A DNA stretch of 64,000 nt. Origin: Litsea cubeba. Lineage: Eukaryota > Streptophyta > Magnoliopsida > Laurales > Lauraceae. The notes below the pieces were generated by a model. The model made no database searches. It was not told where the DNA came from and was given only the letters and a program-made list of their open reading frames with translations. Below, in pieces: positions 20,337 through 32,515 of this stretch; position 1 is the first letter of the stretch; each line of letters starts with the position of its first letter. The stretch lies in contig WHSA01001427.1 of assembly GCA_012931725.1 (NCBI GenBank), forward strand, positions 62,001-126,000, in the 5' to 3' direction. Made by a program: the position numbers and the translations under genes.

Positions 20337-22513
20337 AGTTCAACCACTCATTTTGCTTGCTCTTGATCCGGTCAGCTGTAATTATTAAATATAAGTGATC
20401 ACAAGGCAAGTAACTATTGGATCTTTTCTAACCATCAATCACACATCAAACATGTAAGGGGAGAGTAAGTCTAAAAGGGTGGTTAGGACTACTGTTATAG
20501 TCGGCCGAATTTCACTGCTGATAGTCATTACTCAACAATGACTTTAGCAAGCAACAGTCATGCTCGTATAAAGGATATCTGAAACTCTACATAGTTAAAT
20601 ATATGGCCACAAAATTAGAGCACTGGAAGGTGAAACAGATATGCTTGGATTTAGTAATCTGAATTACAAAGCAACAATATAAAAAAGTGTTTGAGTCGAC
20701 TCATGACTCTTCAACTCTACTATTGAGTTTAGGTGATATTTTCAACATGATTAATAAATTGATCTGATTTGAGTTGAACCCATCCATGTTACCTTTCATC
20801 TTACGCATTTATTCCAAAGTTTAGTCAAGTAAGTGCTTTAGACTTCTTCTATACATTTTTTTAGGTTTTTACCGAAAAAGCATACTTAAAATTTGAAATT
20901 GCTATCTACTAATTGAGTGTCAAAACATTACCAAATCATAATTGCTAGAGTTATTTGACACTAAAATGCCCCTAAACTAAATCCCGAAGGAAATTCTAAG
21001 CGTTTCTTTTTGCTGCTTCCATTACTTGTCCGTGCCATGATCTAGAATCATCTGACAGTTGCCAGGGAATATGCTTTATAATGTCCATGAAATTTAGTTA
21101 AAAATAAAAAAGAAGCCCCATCAAATCACACATAAAAGTTGCACCCATGGAAAGACAGAGGATATAGGCTTTTCCCTCTTTTTTTCTTTTCCCCGTACCC
21201 AGCTCCAAGAGGCTGGGATCTGGATAGTAGAAGTCCGATGAGATGAAAGAGCCCATGGGTGAGAGAATGTGGCATTTCCAAGACTCGAACTTAGGTTCTC
21301 GTCTTTTCCTTAGCATTGTAGAATTCATGGTCTTGCACAAAGTGACCTAAATTATTTTTGACATAAATAGGCCCTACAAACATCCCCTTAATGATTGAAT
21401 GTTGAGTAATGAGAAAATAAAATATAATAAATTGTTGCCTTTGATTCTTGTCTCCTCTGAATTTTATCAATTTCAGTTTAGCATCTTCTCTAATCTGCTA
21501 AAAATTACTGAAGAATCTAAAAATGGCAATTTGTCTAATAGTAATGATATGTGTATTGATTTGATTTTTATCTTTGCCGGAAGTGTATTGATTTGGTTTA
21601 AATAATTAAAAAAATATTTAGATCACAGCTTGTGAGGTTTGTGGGTTGCATATGGTGATGGTTAAATTGAAGATAGAGAGTATAACACTTCTGCGGATCT
21701 ATTGTGTGGAGACTGGTGGTGAATGGTCATGATTTACCCTTTGGGCCACATCTCTGGAACAATTCAGCTATTATTAAACCCTTCACTATACATTTTTTTG
21801 GAAAACATCCTCACTGAACCTACAGTTGCATTTACAAAGTCTCACTTATATCACATCACAAATTCACAATTTCAATTCTAGAAGGTGGATTTTGGCAACT
21901 GTTTTTGATATTTTTTTGGGTGGGTTACGTGCTTACATACGTATCTGCTTAGATGTTGAGATTGTCAGAGTGTCTGACTTTGGGATTTTCCCCTTGCAAA
22001 TAGCAGAACGCCACTTAGGATTGCTTTTCCTACTTTCCATGTTAGCATCTCGCGACCTTTGAACCACGTGTTAGATTGTAGAGTAAGCTTTGTCTGGGGA
22101 AAATCTTTGAGTTGGAAGGAGCGGAAGAGGCAAGCCCACCTATTGAAAAATCCTGCTCAAAATAAAGGTTTTCTTTATACATTATATTCTCAAATTTATC
22201 TCAATAAGTTTAGATCCCATAATAAGATTGGCTGTTTGATTAAAAACATGATAATGAATAATCCCATCATTCCTAAGTTGGAACCAGCTCTTAGTCTCTT
22301 ACTAAGATGCATTTTGGAAATTCATATACATTAGAAATGTTAGAAATGTCTGTATTTTAAGCGGTCCGAGTTTTTAATAGGTGAGCTCAGTTCTCCTCTT
22401 TTTTTCTTGGTCAAAGCCTAATTAAGAGGATATGGGTTCTTAATATAATCTCTTTGCTCTCGTGCCCAAGAAGGAGACAGCTCTCTCTGGAACATAGCAG
22501 AGAAGGCTCCAAA
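20337..22513 (+). other. Spacer 1, distal part and upstream region of cystinosin copy 2
   Basis: Aligns closely with 51712-54032. No gene seen. A short open segment around 21098-21340 (minus) is present in both copies without recognisable domains. The final 75 bp (cttaatataatctc ... gctccaaa) form the likely promoter/5' UTR, conserved before copy 3. Confidence 0.6.
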
Positions 22514-25500
22514 ATGGCGTCATGGAATTCGATAACCCTCGAAATCACTTACCAGGTTGTGGGTTGGTCGGCTTTCTTGTGTTGGGCTATCTGTTTCTAC
22601 CCTCAACTCATTCTAAATTACAAAAGGAAAAGGTGACCCCTTCCAATCTTTCTCATCACTTTTTCTCCAAACTCTTCGAGCTTGAATTTCGATCTTCTCT
22701 CCTTTTTCATAGATTTTGATTTCTGGGTTCTGTCTTTTGACTTGTACTCTGTTGTTGAATCTTCTGCCTTTGATAATCTCCTCTCTTTCATGGTTCTGGG
22801 TTGCTGTTTTTGAACTGGGGTGGGATAGAGTGTTTGATCCACCTCTCTCTCTAGGCTCTCTATCTCTCAATGTATGCATGTGTGTGTACTCCATGGATTT
22901 TGATTTCTGGGTTTCTCCTTTTTTTGAAGTGTCGTTGGATTAAATTTCGACTTGGTGGTGCTTAATTGGACGAAGCAGTTGGCTTATCTCATATACAATG
23001 TGGCTCTGTTCTTCAGCCCTGTTGTTCAGAGGCAATATCACGAGAAGTACGGATATGGAACAGTGAGTCTTTCTCATTTTTCTTTTCAAACAAGTTGGAA
23101 GGAGCTTTTCTAATACCATATGATTAGGCCCATAAAAATAGCCCATTAAAATGGGTACCCGGTCCGGCTGAAGCCCAAAAATAAAGGGCTTTTACAAAAA
23201 TTTTGAACCCAGTAGGTAGGGCTTCGACAATCGTTTTAAAGCTCGGCCAAAATGGGATTGGGACTGGGCAGAAGAGGCCCGGCCCGTCCTCAAGAATTTT
23301 TACTCATATTTTATTTTTATTTTTTTTATTGAAAATATTTTGATGGTTGTTTTGCTTAGTCTGTAGGTGTATGATGTGTTAGTCCTAGAAGGGGTATGAT
23401 GCCAAGAAATGAGCATCTAACATATCATCATTGAAGGACGTTGTTTGTGTTGACAGAACACAATAAAAACACTCTAAATCTCTAATTCAGTGAATTAAAC
23501 TTGTTTTTGTAATATATTCTCAGATTCTCTATATATGCTGATTGATGAGGTCATTACATGATGATGTAAGAAATATGAAAAAGAAACCCAATACAGTGTT
23601 CTTCATTTATCTTCTTTATCTAACTTCTTCTCCATCATCGTCATCATCATCATCTTCTTCTTCTTCTTCACTTTATCTGTTTGATATTATTAGAGTCATT
23701 GCAAAAGAGTGGCATTTTATTTAGAATAGGCCTCTTGCCTTCTATTTTGTATCCTAGTATCCGTAAGCATTGGTGCTACTGTTTGTTTATGTTTAATGTT
23801 TGGTGTTGTTTGTATGTTTTATGTGGATAAAAAACAAATGCAGAAGGAGAGGCTTTTGGAGAGTTGAAATGTGGCTTTTATGTGTGGGATGGAAATGCCT
23901 AATTGGAAAAAAACTAAAAAAAAAAAGAGAAAAAGTGAAGGCCTCTGAGTTCTGAACCTTTTGTTGTCTCTTCAGAGAACATATTAAAAAAAGAGATGGG
24001 TTTTGGATCAATAGCAAATGCAAAAGGGAGAGACCTTTGGGGAGTTGAAATAGGGTTTTATATATGGGATGAATAGTAATAGAAATAAGAGAAAAACTGG
24101 AGGTTTTTGAGCTTGAGAGACCTCTGTCTAAAAGCAGTCTTGCCCTGGCCTAGTCTGGGCCCGCACGGGATACAATTTGACATAGGCCCGTTCAATTTAG
24201 GTCCGGGATTGGACAACCCTTGGCAGGCCCATCCAATATTCGAGACGGGATTGAATAGCCCAAGCCTAAGCGTGTCCGTCCCATTGACAGGCCTACATAT
24301 GATAGAGCTATATGATGTTTCGCTATTTTCTAAGAAACTAAAATAGTTTATACATTAAAATCTCACAAAATATACATTTTAACCTTATTGCAGTCATACT
24401 ATACTAATTTTCCCATTTACCTTGCGAATCATTAAATCAATGCATTTCTTGCATATATGCTGAATTGGTAGCCTAAATATTTTTAGATTATGGATTTGAC
24501 TTTTTTGAATTAATTGTAGTTTCTGTCAATTTCCTTATTGATAATTTCTATATATCAGATGATTCCAGTAGCTGCAAACGATGTTGCTTTCTCTCTATAT
24601 TCTCTCCTAATAATGGCATTAGTTGCATTCCAAATTCTTATCTATGAAGTAAGGGATTCTTATCACTCAGCCCCTTTTTTCTCCTTGTGCTGATGACCAG
24701 TGTCTGGTAGGAAATAAAAGCATGACAGCTTACCTGCGTATCTTTATTCTTTATGCGTTTCATTCAGCGGGGTAGCCAGAAGGTTTCAAAGACCTGTATC
24801 ACCATAACTTCTGTTGTATGGGTTGTAGCTGTAGTATGCACCATCATCGCTTGGCCAAGCAATTCATGGCTTTGGCTGATCTCTGTGTTCAAGTAAGTCG
24901 CCTCTCCTCTAAGGCGCCGGTATAATTCAAAGCAGATGCTAAGTCTGCAAAATAAAAAGAAGTTCCTTCTATAAAAACAAAAAAAGTCACAAAAAAGGTC
25001 CTTAAAAACAACAACCTAAAAGAAAAAAAAATGGTCTGCCAAATAATTGTATGTGAAAATGAGAGAAATTAAAGACTCATGCTAGCAACCGTGCATCTCT
25101 AAGTTCTTGGGGTGTAACATTTGGTTAATCGTGTGTTTTGGAAAAACCGTTAACTGAATCGTATTTTACGGTTTGGTTTGGTTAATAACCGTGAGTCAAG
25201 ACCGAAAATCAAAACCGAACCGTGAAGTACAGCTTTTCGATGTTAATAACTGTAACCATAACCGAAATCATGAAACACGGTTATTAACCGTCAATTCAGT
25301 TAAGTTCGGTCGATTAGACGGTTTTTCTGCTTTTTTTTGCACCCCTATTAAGTTCCTTTATTTGTGCGGAGATGGATCATAATGATCTTTTACGTTGATG
25401 TTTAATAAAGGGATGCTGGTAGGGTGTGCCTTTGAAAACATGGGTCCCACTTGCAATTAATCAAAAACCCTATCACAATCCTTGCAAAGTGCATCACTAG

Positions 25501-28500
25501 ATTCTGTACTAATATAGTATCTTTTCCGAGTTGGGGACACCAAAATAAAATAAGATAAATTATAGTCACCAAAATAGAATAAAATAATTCTCTTTTAACA
25601 TGGTGGGGCCAAAGGACCCACAAAACTACTCGATAATTAATATTCAGGAAGACCAGAAGTTTTTTTAAATAAATTAGTTTTAAGTGGGCAGCTTTATAAA
25701 TTATCTGAGTACCCTCAATCGCCTGTTATTTTATTTTCAATTTTCTCACAAACATAAAGAGGCATCTGCTCTCAATTGGTTCGTTCCTTCGTTTTAATTC
25801 CACATTCGTTCCCCTAACATTTCCCTTAGGGGTCTTTTGTCTTTTACGCGTGGGATATGTAAATATAATTTACACAGGTAAAAGATGAATATTCAAATTT
25901 TAAGTATGTAATGTTTACACATGTGTTTCATTTTACAACGTTTGTCTAATAATACTATTTTTGCATTATTTACACATGTGATTCATTTTTTTTATATTTG
26001 TTTCAATAATATGTGTATATGGAACGATTTTGTAAATGATACTTATTAATCATTAAATTATATTATACTATAATGATATGAAAAGAAGACAAAAAATGTC
26101 TGATTTATATCAAAGTTTTCATTTTCATTTTAGATCCTTAAAAAATAACATGTTTTTCAACGTGAAATATACTTTTCAAAAATAGAAATTTCTATCAATG
26201 ACCACCTTTAAAAAAATACATTCCAACATGTTTGGTTAAAGAAATAAGAGTTTATAGTCGAATGGTTAAGAAAAATAGGATAATTATTATTTAATATTAT
26301 CTTAATTCATTATTTGATTTGCATAAAACTTAACCCATGCATTTCACCGGTTTTATGCTAATATTAATCAATTATAGAAAGTTCTTAAAATAAATATTTT
26401 ATTGCTAAGTCCAATTATATTAAAAGTATCACAAATTTATTATGGTTAGATAAAATTGCTTTTATACATTATTTTTGAATGATACCATAATGCTATATAA
26501 AATACATTATTCCTTCTCCCTTACATTCATTTATACATATTTAAGTATTTTTAAAGTAATACAATAATAATTAATTTTAGAAAAGTCATTGAGATACTGG
26601 AAGAAAATCTAATAGGAGAAGAGAAGATAGAGAATCAAATTCTGAAAGAATAAACCTACAAAGTAAATAGATTATATATATATTTTGTATAGCAAGGCAA
26701 GAGATATAAATAGAGAGGTTGCCTTCATAAAAGGGGATGAGATGCAGTGAGGGTTTTCATTCATAGGTTTCATCGATCTTGATGCGTCGTTTATTATTAT
26801 TTTGTAAATGCGTTGGAGGGGGGTTTCGAACCCAGAACCTCTTTGATGGAAACTACCCAAAACCAAACCGTCCGCCTCCAATGGGTATTCTTTGAAATCA
26901 CATGTGGTTTGGTATTCTCTTTTCCCACCTGAACAGGTGTTCAAATATTGGTGTGAAAATGGGCTCATTTTCACACCATTTACACATCTGATTTACACAC
27001 AAGATGCGTAAATACTTGTAGACAAACATTACTGATGCGTAAATATTACGCATATTCACCATTTACATATGTAAATGGGTGTAGACAAACGACCCCTTTT
27101 ATCTTAATAAATATTGTGAGTTGGAGTTATGTAAACAAACAAAACAAAAAATGATCCAACCAGTATTCTCTATTTTTTTTATTTTTAAATCAACATCATT
27201 AGGAACAGGTTACTTATTACATGATGTACTATTTTGTAATTTGAATCAGAATTTTTGAAACTCCATGAAAATAGTCCTGTTTTGAAAAGAACCTGATCTG
27301 TGTGGTGGTTTCTCTTAATTTTGCCCAAGTAATTGTAAATTGGTTTGAGTTACCTGTGATGTGGTTCATCAGCTCAATAGATCTATGCCGATGTTTTCTA
27401 ACATTTTGTAATGCCATGCTTATTGCAGCATTATACAAGTTTTAATGACATCTATCAAATACATCCCTCAGGTTTTGAGTTGCTTAACTCTCCCTTTGTT
27501 TAGTTTCAATTATTGAGGTCTTGGTTGGATTTCTGTTTGTGAACATTTTTCTCACATGTTCTTGGATGGTCTATATCACGGTTCATATATGAAGGGTGAA
27601 ACAGAGAACTTATGGTTCGGACATGCTTCCCTTAATTCCAGTAAAAATTACGAGTCCGGATAGAAACATGGAGATATTGTATCGTCCAATCAGAATTAAC
27701 CAACTGTGTAAAATCTCATTCCAGCTAATATACCTTCTCAATTGCTTCTTTGAAATGAAAAAAACATTAAGAAAGAGATTTTACAAAGTTGGTTCATTCT
27801 GATTGGACGAAACTGTATCTCTCTATTTCGGATCCGGAATAAAAAATTACTGGCTCTTGGTGCTATTTTAGGTGGGGTCGGATTCAGTCAACACTCTGCA
27901 TTATTTGATAAAATCTAAAGTTTGAGACAACATCTTTTATGTTAAATTCATTATTTGCGAAAATACTGATTGGTGAAAGTGTGAAATTGCCTGCAATGCT
28001 AGCAAGTTGGGCACTTTGAGGTCTGTCCTTTTAGAGTCTTCATTAGTGTAAGACCAGTTGCAACTAATCTGGTGTTATGAATATACCTTGCCAACTTTTG
28101 ATAGGCTTTCATGAACTATATGCGGAAAAGCACAGAAGGATTCAGCATTTTCTTTGTTTTACTTGACTTGCTTGGAGGTTTGACAAACTTGGCACAAATG
28201 GGGGTCGAGTCAATTGACCAGGGTGAGTTCCTTCGACTCCAAATCTAAAGCTTTTATCATTTGGATCTGATTCCTTCATTGATTCTTACTGACATTTTTT
28301 GAAACATGCTTTTCTTTCATTCAGGCACATTTGTAAATTTCTATAGCAATATTGGAAAGACCTTGCTTTCATTGGTATGGAATGTCATTTCTTTCATTTT
28401 ACAAGTAATCTGTAAAAGATAAATAAATAAATTAAGATAAACAAACATGAGATCCCAAGGATCTTTTTAACATTGATCATGTGAGTTATTTACGCCTTAT

Positions 28501-29531
28501 ATTGATGTATTTGTTTTCCATCTTTTATTGGCGAATCGGGATCCTCCGAGGGTTTTGACCCATGGTGACCGTGAGTGGACCTATTACGGTCTGCCACGTT
28601 ACCCGTGGGGTGAACCTTCACGGGATCCGGACTCTTTATTGGCAATTGTGTTTTAAAGGTTAGTACAAGAAAGTGTTGGCATTCCCCATCTGTATGGAAG
28701 GATAGCCTGATCAAGATTAGTCAACTATATAAAATCTCATCTTTTTTTTTTTTCATTCAAAGAAGCCATTGGGAGGTGCATTAGTTGGTATGAGATTTTA
28801 TATGGTTGACAAATCTTTGATTGGATGAAACAATATCTCATTGTTCCCTATTTCAACGAAACAGGGATCCAAACTCGTGCTTTACATATCTTGTAAATTT
28901 ACACTTATGCTTTTAAGTGGGGCCATGCATTTATTGATGTGTGAAATAGTTGTTGTCTTTCTCACTATATATATACATCTGGTATGCACTATCTCCTTCG
29001 GGGCTAGTTTGACACTTTACTAATATAATAAAAGTCAAGTAAAGCCTTCATTTTCAGACAAGATGTCACATCAAATGCACTTTATTCAAAACTCCCCCCC
29101 CCCTCCCCATCTTTTCCAAAAATAAAAGTAAAAAAAACAACTACTTTTATCCACTAAAATCCAAAAAAACTGCACTTTTCTTTACAAAAAGTCAAAAAAA
29201 ATTTTATAACAAACAACTAAAAATAAAATATCATCATAACCACATATATTTTATTCTTTCTTCAAAATCATCTTTACTTCTTGACTCTATTCATAGAGTT
29301 ACCAAATCAAATAGTTTTTATTTAATAAAGAAAGTCAAATTTCCAGTTTAGTAACTGCTTGGGTCTGAGATGGGAGCTCTTGTGCAGGAAGTGGTTTTTT
29401 TCGACCTTGTTTTCATTTTCCAACATTGTGCGCTATACCCTTCCAAGAAGATAAAGTACACAAAAGATGGTGCAGTAAAAGAGCCACTGATGAAGTCCTC
29501 TGGCGAATCCTCCGAAGTGGAAAGTATTTAA
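22514..29531 (+). CDS. Cystinosin homologue, copy 2 (complete, 8 exons, 273 aa)
   Basis: Exons: 22514-22632, 22930-23062, 24559-24648, 24768-24892, 27429-27471, 28105-28222, 28325-28374, 29388-29531. All introns are GT-AG and phases agree throughout, with no stop before TAA (29529-29531). The protein begins MASWNSITLEITYQVVGWSA, carries PQ loop 1 (CFYPQLILNYKRKSVVGLNF) and PQ loop 2 (KYIPQ ... RKSTEG), and ends with the LVFIFQHCALYPSKK helix and a hydrophilic tail. The length matches plant cystinosins. The family exports cystine from lysosome/vacuole with protons. One oddity is that the helix after PQ loop 2 reads GFSIFFVLLDLLGG, where copy 1 has GWSIGNILLDLLGG; the Trp, Gly and Asn there are conserved in the family as I know it. 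The last exon resembles copy 1, the earlier exons resemble copy 3. Confidence 0.9.
23125..24295. mobile_element. hAT-like non-autonomous element in intron 2 of copy 2
   Basis: Starts TAGGCC and ends ACAGGCCTA (inverted ends), flanked by a perfect 8-bp duplication CATATGAT (23117-23124 and 24296-24303). An 8-bp target duplication and such ends fit hAT. The 1.17 kb interior holds no transposase. A longer version sits at the same place in copy 3. Confidence 0.65.
25107..25347. mobile_element. hAT-type MITE in intron 4 of copy 2
   Basis: 241 bp, TTGGGGTGTAA ... GCACCCCTA, with an imperfect 8-bp duplication (ctaagttc / ttaagttc). The interior is rich in ggttaataaccg-type motifs. The same insertion in copy 3 (57218-57459) has perfect 11-bp TIRs, so it predates the duplication. 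Confidence 0.65.
25829..27096. mobile_element. TIR-bounded 1.27 kb insertion in intron 4 of copy 2
   Basis: Left end GGGGTCTTTTGTCT and right end AGACAAACGACCCC are inverted complements with one mismatch in 14. The element is absent from copy 3, where the flanks ...ttcctta and atcttaat are adjacent (about 58026-58040). The TTA at the left border would fit a PIF/Harbinger target, but the right border (ttta) is not exact. No transposase; AT-rich interior. Confidence 0.5.
28533..28634. mobile_element. Small (102 bp) TIR insertion in intron 7 of copy 2
   Basis: A GC-rich segment starting GAATCGGGATCC and ending GGATCCGGACTC is flanked by a perfect 9-bp duplication TTTATTGGC (28524-28532, 28635-28643). 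The target size suggests a Mutator-type MITE. Confidence 0.5.
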
Positions 29532-29810
29532 GGCCTGCACAATGTTGTTTGTGTACCATGGTGAGATTCTCAATGTCATTTATTTTGTTCGGCGCTTTCA
29601 TTCAAAAATGGCATTTTTTATATTACTGTGAAAGATGGTTGTTCCAGTGCATGTTGAGTGCCATGTAGAAAACAGTCCTGCTACACGGCCCACAGCACGG
29701 GCTCCCCCATCAGGCCATTCAGATTTTCCCCATAGAAAAAGATAAACACAACTTTAACTCATAAAAGATGAAAACTTTTCAATTGATAGAGACCAACTAA
29801 TTGATATAGC

Positions 29811-29988
29811 TAGCCCCAAGGGGTAGCTCAGTTGGCCTAGGACCACGGTTTGCTCCCGGAGGTTGAGGGTTCGAAACTGCGCTGCCACACTGGGGCAACA
29901 GGGGGTTTTTACCCGGCTTTGCCTCCTGAGCCCGCAGGAATTAGTCCGGTCCGAAGGGCTGGGACACCCTGTGTTAGCAAAAAAAAAA
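29811..29988 (+). mobile_element. tRNA-derived SINE
   Basis: The sequence has an A box (GGTAGCTCAGTTGG, near 29821) and a B box (GGTTCGAAACTGC, near 29868), then a tRNA-unrelated body ending in poly-A (29979-29988). It is flanked by a 14-bp duplication ctaattgatatagc (29797-29810, 29989-30002). Copy 1 has the empty site (about 5221-5237). Internal pol III promoter boxes plus poly-A and a long target duplication define a SINE mobilised by a LINE. Confidence 0.85.
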
Positions 29989-30308
29989 CTAATTGATATA
30001 GCCCATCTCATGGGATAGCACTACAATCAGAAACTGCTTGTGGCTGATCTTAGTGGACTGTGGCTCTAAATATGTTTTGTCCATCTCCTTTTGTGTGTCA
30101 TGAATCAGATGGGAATAAACATAAAAACTGGTGTGATTGTCAGGCTATAGCTCATACATGAAGTGGTCAACATGTTGGATGGAGTAATTTGTTACAAATG
30201 CACACTGATAAGTGGTGTGTTGTAGATTTGATACAATTTTTCTTGGGGCCCATTTGTTTATCCAGTGTTGAGTTCCTAGGATTTCTGAATTATGCCTTTC
30301 CATCAAAG

Positions 30309-30449
30309 GCCCAAAGGAAAGGGATTAAAGGTGATCAACAAAGGGCCATCAAACTGGTTCCCTTTGATAGGAATGGTTTGCCCAAAGGGAAAGGATTAAA
30401 GGTGATCCACAAGGGGCAATCAAACTGTCCCCTTTGATAGGAATGGTTA
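30309..30449. repeat. Tandem repeat, two about 70 bp units (paralogue of 5541-5681)
   Basis: Same two-unit structure (gcccaaagg ... aggaatggtt) as in spacer 1. Confidence 0.75.
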
Positions 30450-31147
30450 CAAACCCACCACCGTAGTAAATTAAATTTTAGGGAAGTTCTGATTCAATTG
30501 TAAATAATTATTCGATAAAACACCATTTACCATGAAGCCATAAGAATTCAATAGGAACTTGGCAAATGGACCCTAGATGTTACTTGGAATATAGTGACTC
30601 CTTAATCATTCCAAATTTAGCTTTCTCTAATCATTTTTTTTTAAATTTTCTTGCAGGATATATGGTTATCATGTACGACCACACTCTGCAATTGAATGAT
30701 GCAATCAAAGATACTGTATATAATTGGGCATTGGTATTTATAGAAATGGAAGTGTTTGAAATTATTTAGTGTTGCTATGGTTTATGGTGTTCCGCCTTTT
30801 GCGGCACATGGATGCACTTTGTCATGTCTGTTGTAATAGGGTTTTACCTTTTGGATGTTAACCATGGAGGCAATATTCGTTGTATCCCTTTGTAGGGAAT
30901 GTTAAGATGTTCATTTATGTTGTTGGTTTGTACGTGGGCTTGGACCGCTCACTGCAGGAATTAGGAACCGCCGCATGATAGGTGAAGGGGAAATAGAAGG
31001 CTACAAGTTTTCATTGTATTTACTGCCTCTCAAGAATCAGTTCCAATGTGAGTAAGTATGTTGATGGTATTCAAATGGTGAAACTATCATTTGGGCCTTG
31101 TGAGGTCCAACCGTTGGAGCAAGCAAATCATGGAATTAGGGAGAATG

Positions 31148-32193
31148 TGTTGGAAAAATGGCTAAGAGCACCACTAATTTTGTTAACTTTGAGCCAAAAT
31201 CTAAGTGGGACCCACTTATCTTTTTAGTTGGGAATACATGGGAATGTAATCTACTCCATGAGTAGATTAAGGACATATATTGGGTTGCTCTAATCCATTA
31301 AGGAGTGAGTGAGAAATTGCCTCGAGTGAGAAATTGCCTCTTATATACCACTACTTGAACATGTTAAACATGAAAACAAAAGGAAGTGGTGAACTTGCTT
31401 CCCACATTGCTTGAGAGCAAAAGATTCTTTGGATATAAATATACTTATATTGGTAGTATAGGATGAGCCCGAAGGGGCATCCCTCTTTTGTGGAAGAGGG
31501 ACGCGCGCCCTGCCTCGGGCTGGGCCTGGCCTAGGCTTCAAGCGCTAGTCGGGCCTGGCTTGGCCCACTACCCATTTATTATTTTTGGAGAAATCTTATT
31601 TAATAAAATTTATTTTCCAAATGGGGTGTGTCCAAGAGGTGTGTGCCAATTCGCATCTGAAAGGGTGTGTCTAACCCAAGAGGTGTGTCCAAAGAAGAAG
31701 CATTATGTTCAGTGAACAATCACTGTTCTGAACAGATGCAACCCCAATGAAGAGACCTGAAGGAGGCTATAAGTGCATCTCGTTTCATGCCATTTTGATT
31801 CATTCAATTCGCTGCTGTTGCATTGCATTTTCGAGTCAATCAGTCAGAGTCGAGAGAGAAAGTTCTGCAACACTTTTGGTTCACCTGTCACACAGTTTGT
31901 AGTGCTGCTACTGTGTTGATTTGATCATTGTATCCTGTGAGACAAACGCTGCTGAAGCTCGTAAGCACCATTGCGGGGGCGGAATTTATTTTAAGGACAT
32001 AGTGTTAAACACTAGCCTTGATCAACTTCTTTTGTGAGTTTTTCACTTCATCAAAACAGTACTATGTTTCTGCCCTCAAATCAGTGAGTTCATTTGTTTT
32101 TTAGATTACTGTTTACTTGATTGTTGTGTTTTATTGTAAGTGCAAACTGATTTCCCAAATACTGAACTATTTCTGTATGTACTCGGACCAACA
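31148..32193 (+). repeat. 5' LTR of copia element
   Basis: 1046 bp, TGTTGG ... CCAACA. A TATA-like TATAAGTG is near 31769; the 3' LTR has TATAAATG at the same place. The sequence after the LTR (atcttaagac) does not match the usual initiator-tRNA PBS. Confidence 0.85.
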
Positions 32194-32515
32194 ATCTTAA
32201 GACAAATTTTTATTTTTTCGAAGTACACTCTGTTATCAATTTTACTTCAGTATTTTCTGATTTCGGTTTATGTCAGTTTTACTATTGGTTTCTAATTCTT
32301 CTGTTTCTGAAACTAGTATCGTAAAACTGAGTTTCTCTCATTTTATATAATTAGTTACAAAACTTCAGTTTGTTCTGTAAATTGCTTTCTGGTTGCCTCA
32401 GTACACAGTAATCAGTAACTGGTTACCATATAGTCTGAGTTCTGTGTTTAAGTATTGTTACTTTAAACTCTGCAATTATTCTATGTTTATGTTCTTTCTG
32501 TTTTGTTAAACAGTA

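Larger units (their letters stand above)
29532..31147 (+). other. Spacer 2, proximal part
   Basis: Nearly identical to 5015 to about 6360. It contains the SINE, an extra about 75-bp GC-rich segment near 29670-29745 absent from copy 1, and the two-unit repeat at 30309-30449. The last five bases, GAATG, are the copia target duplication. No gene recognised. Confidence 0.65.

Noticed and set aside
29821..29893. Functional tRNA gene
   Set aside because: A and B boxes are tRNA-like, but the flanking body, poly-A tail and target duplication show a SINE; no cloverleaf with a proper acceptor stem was seen.
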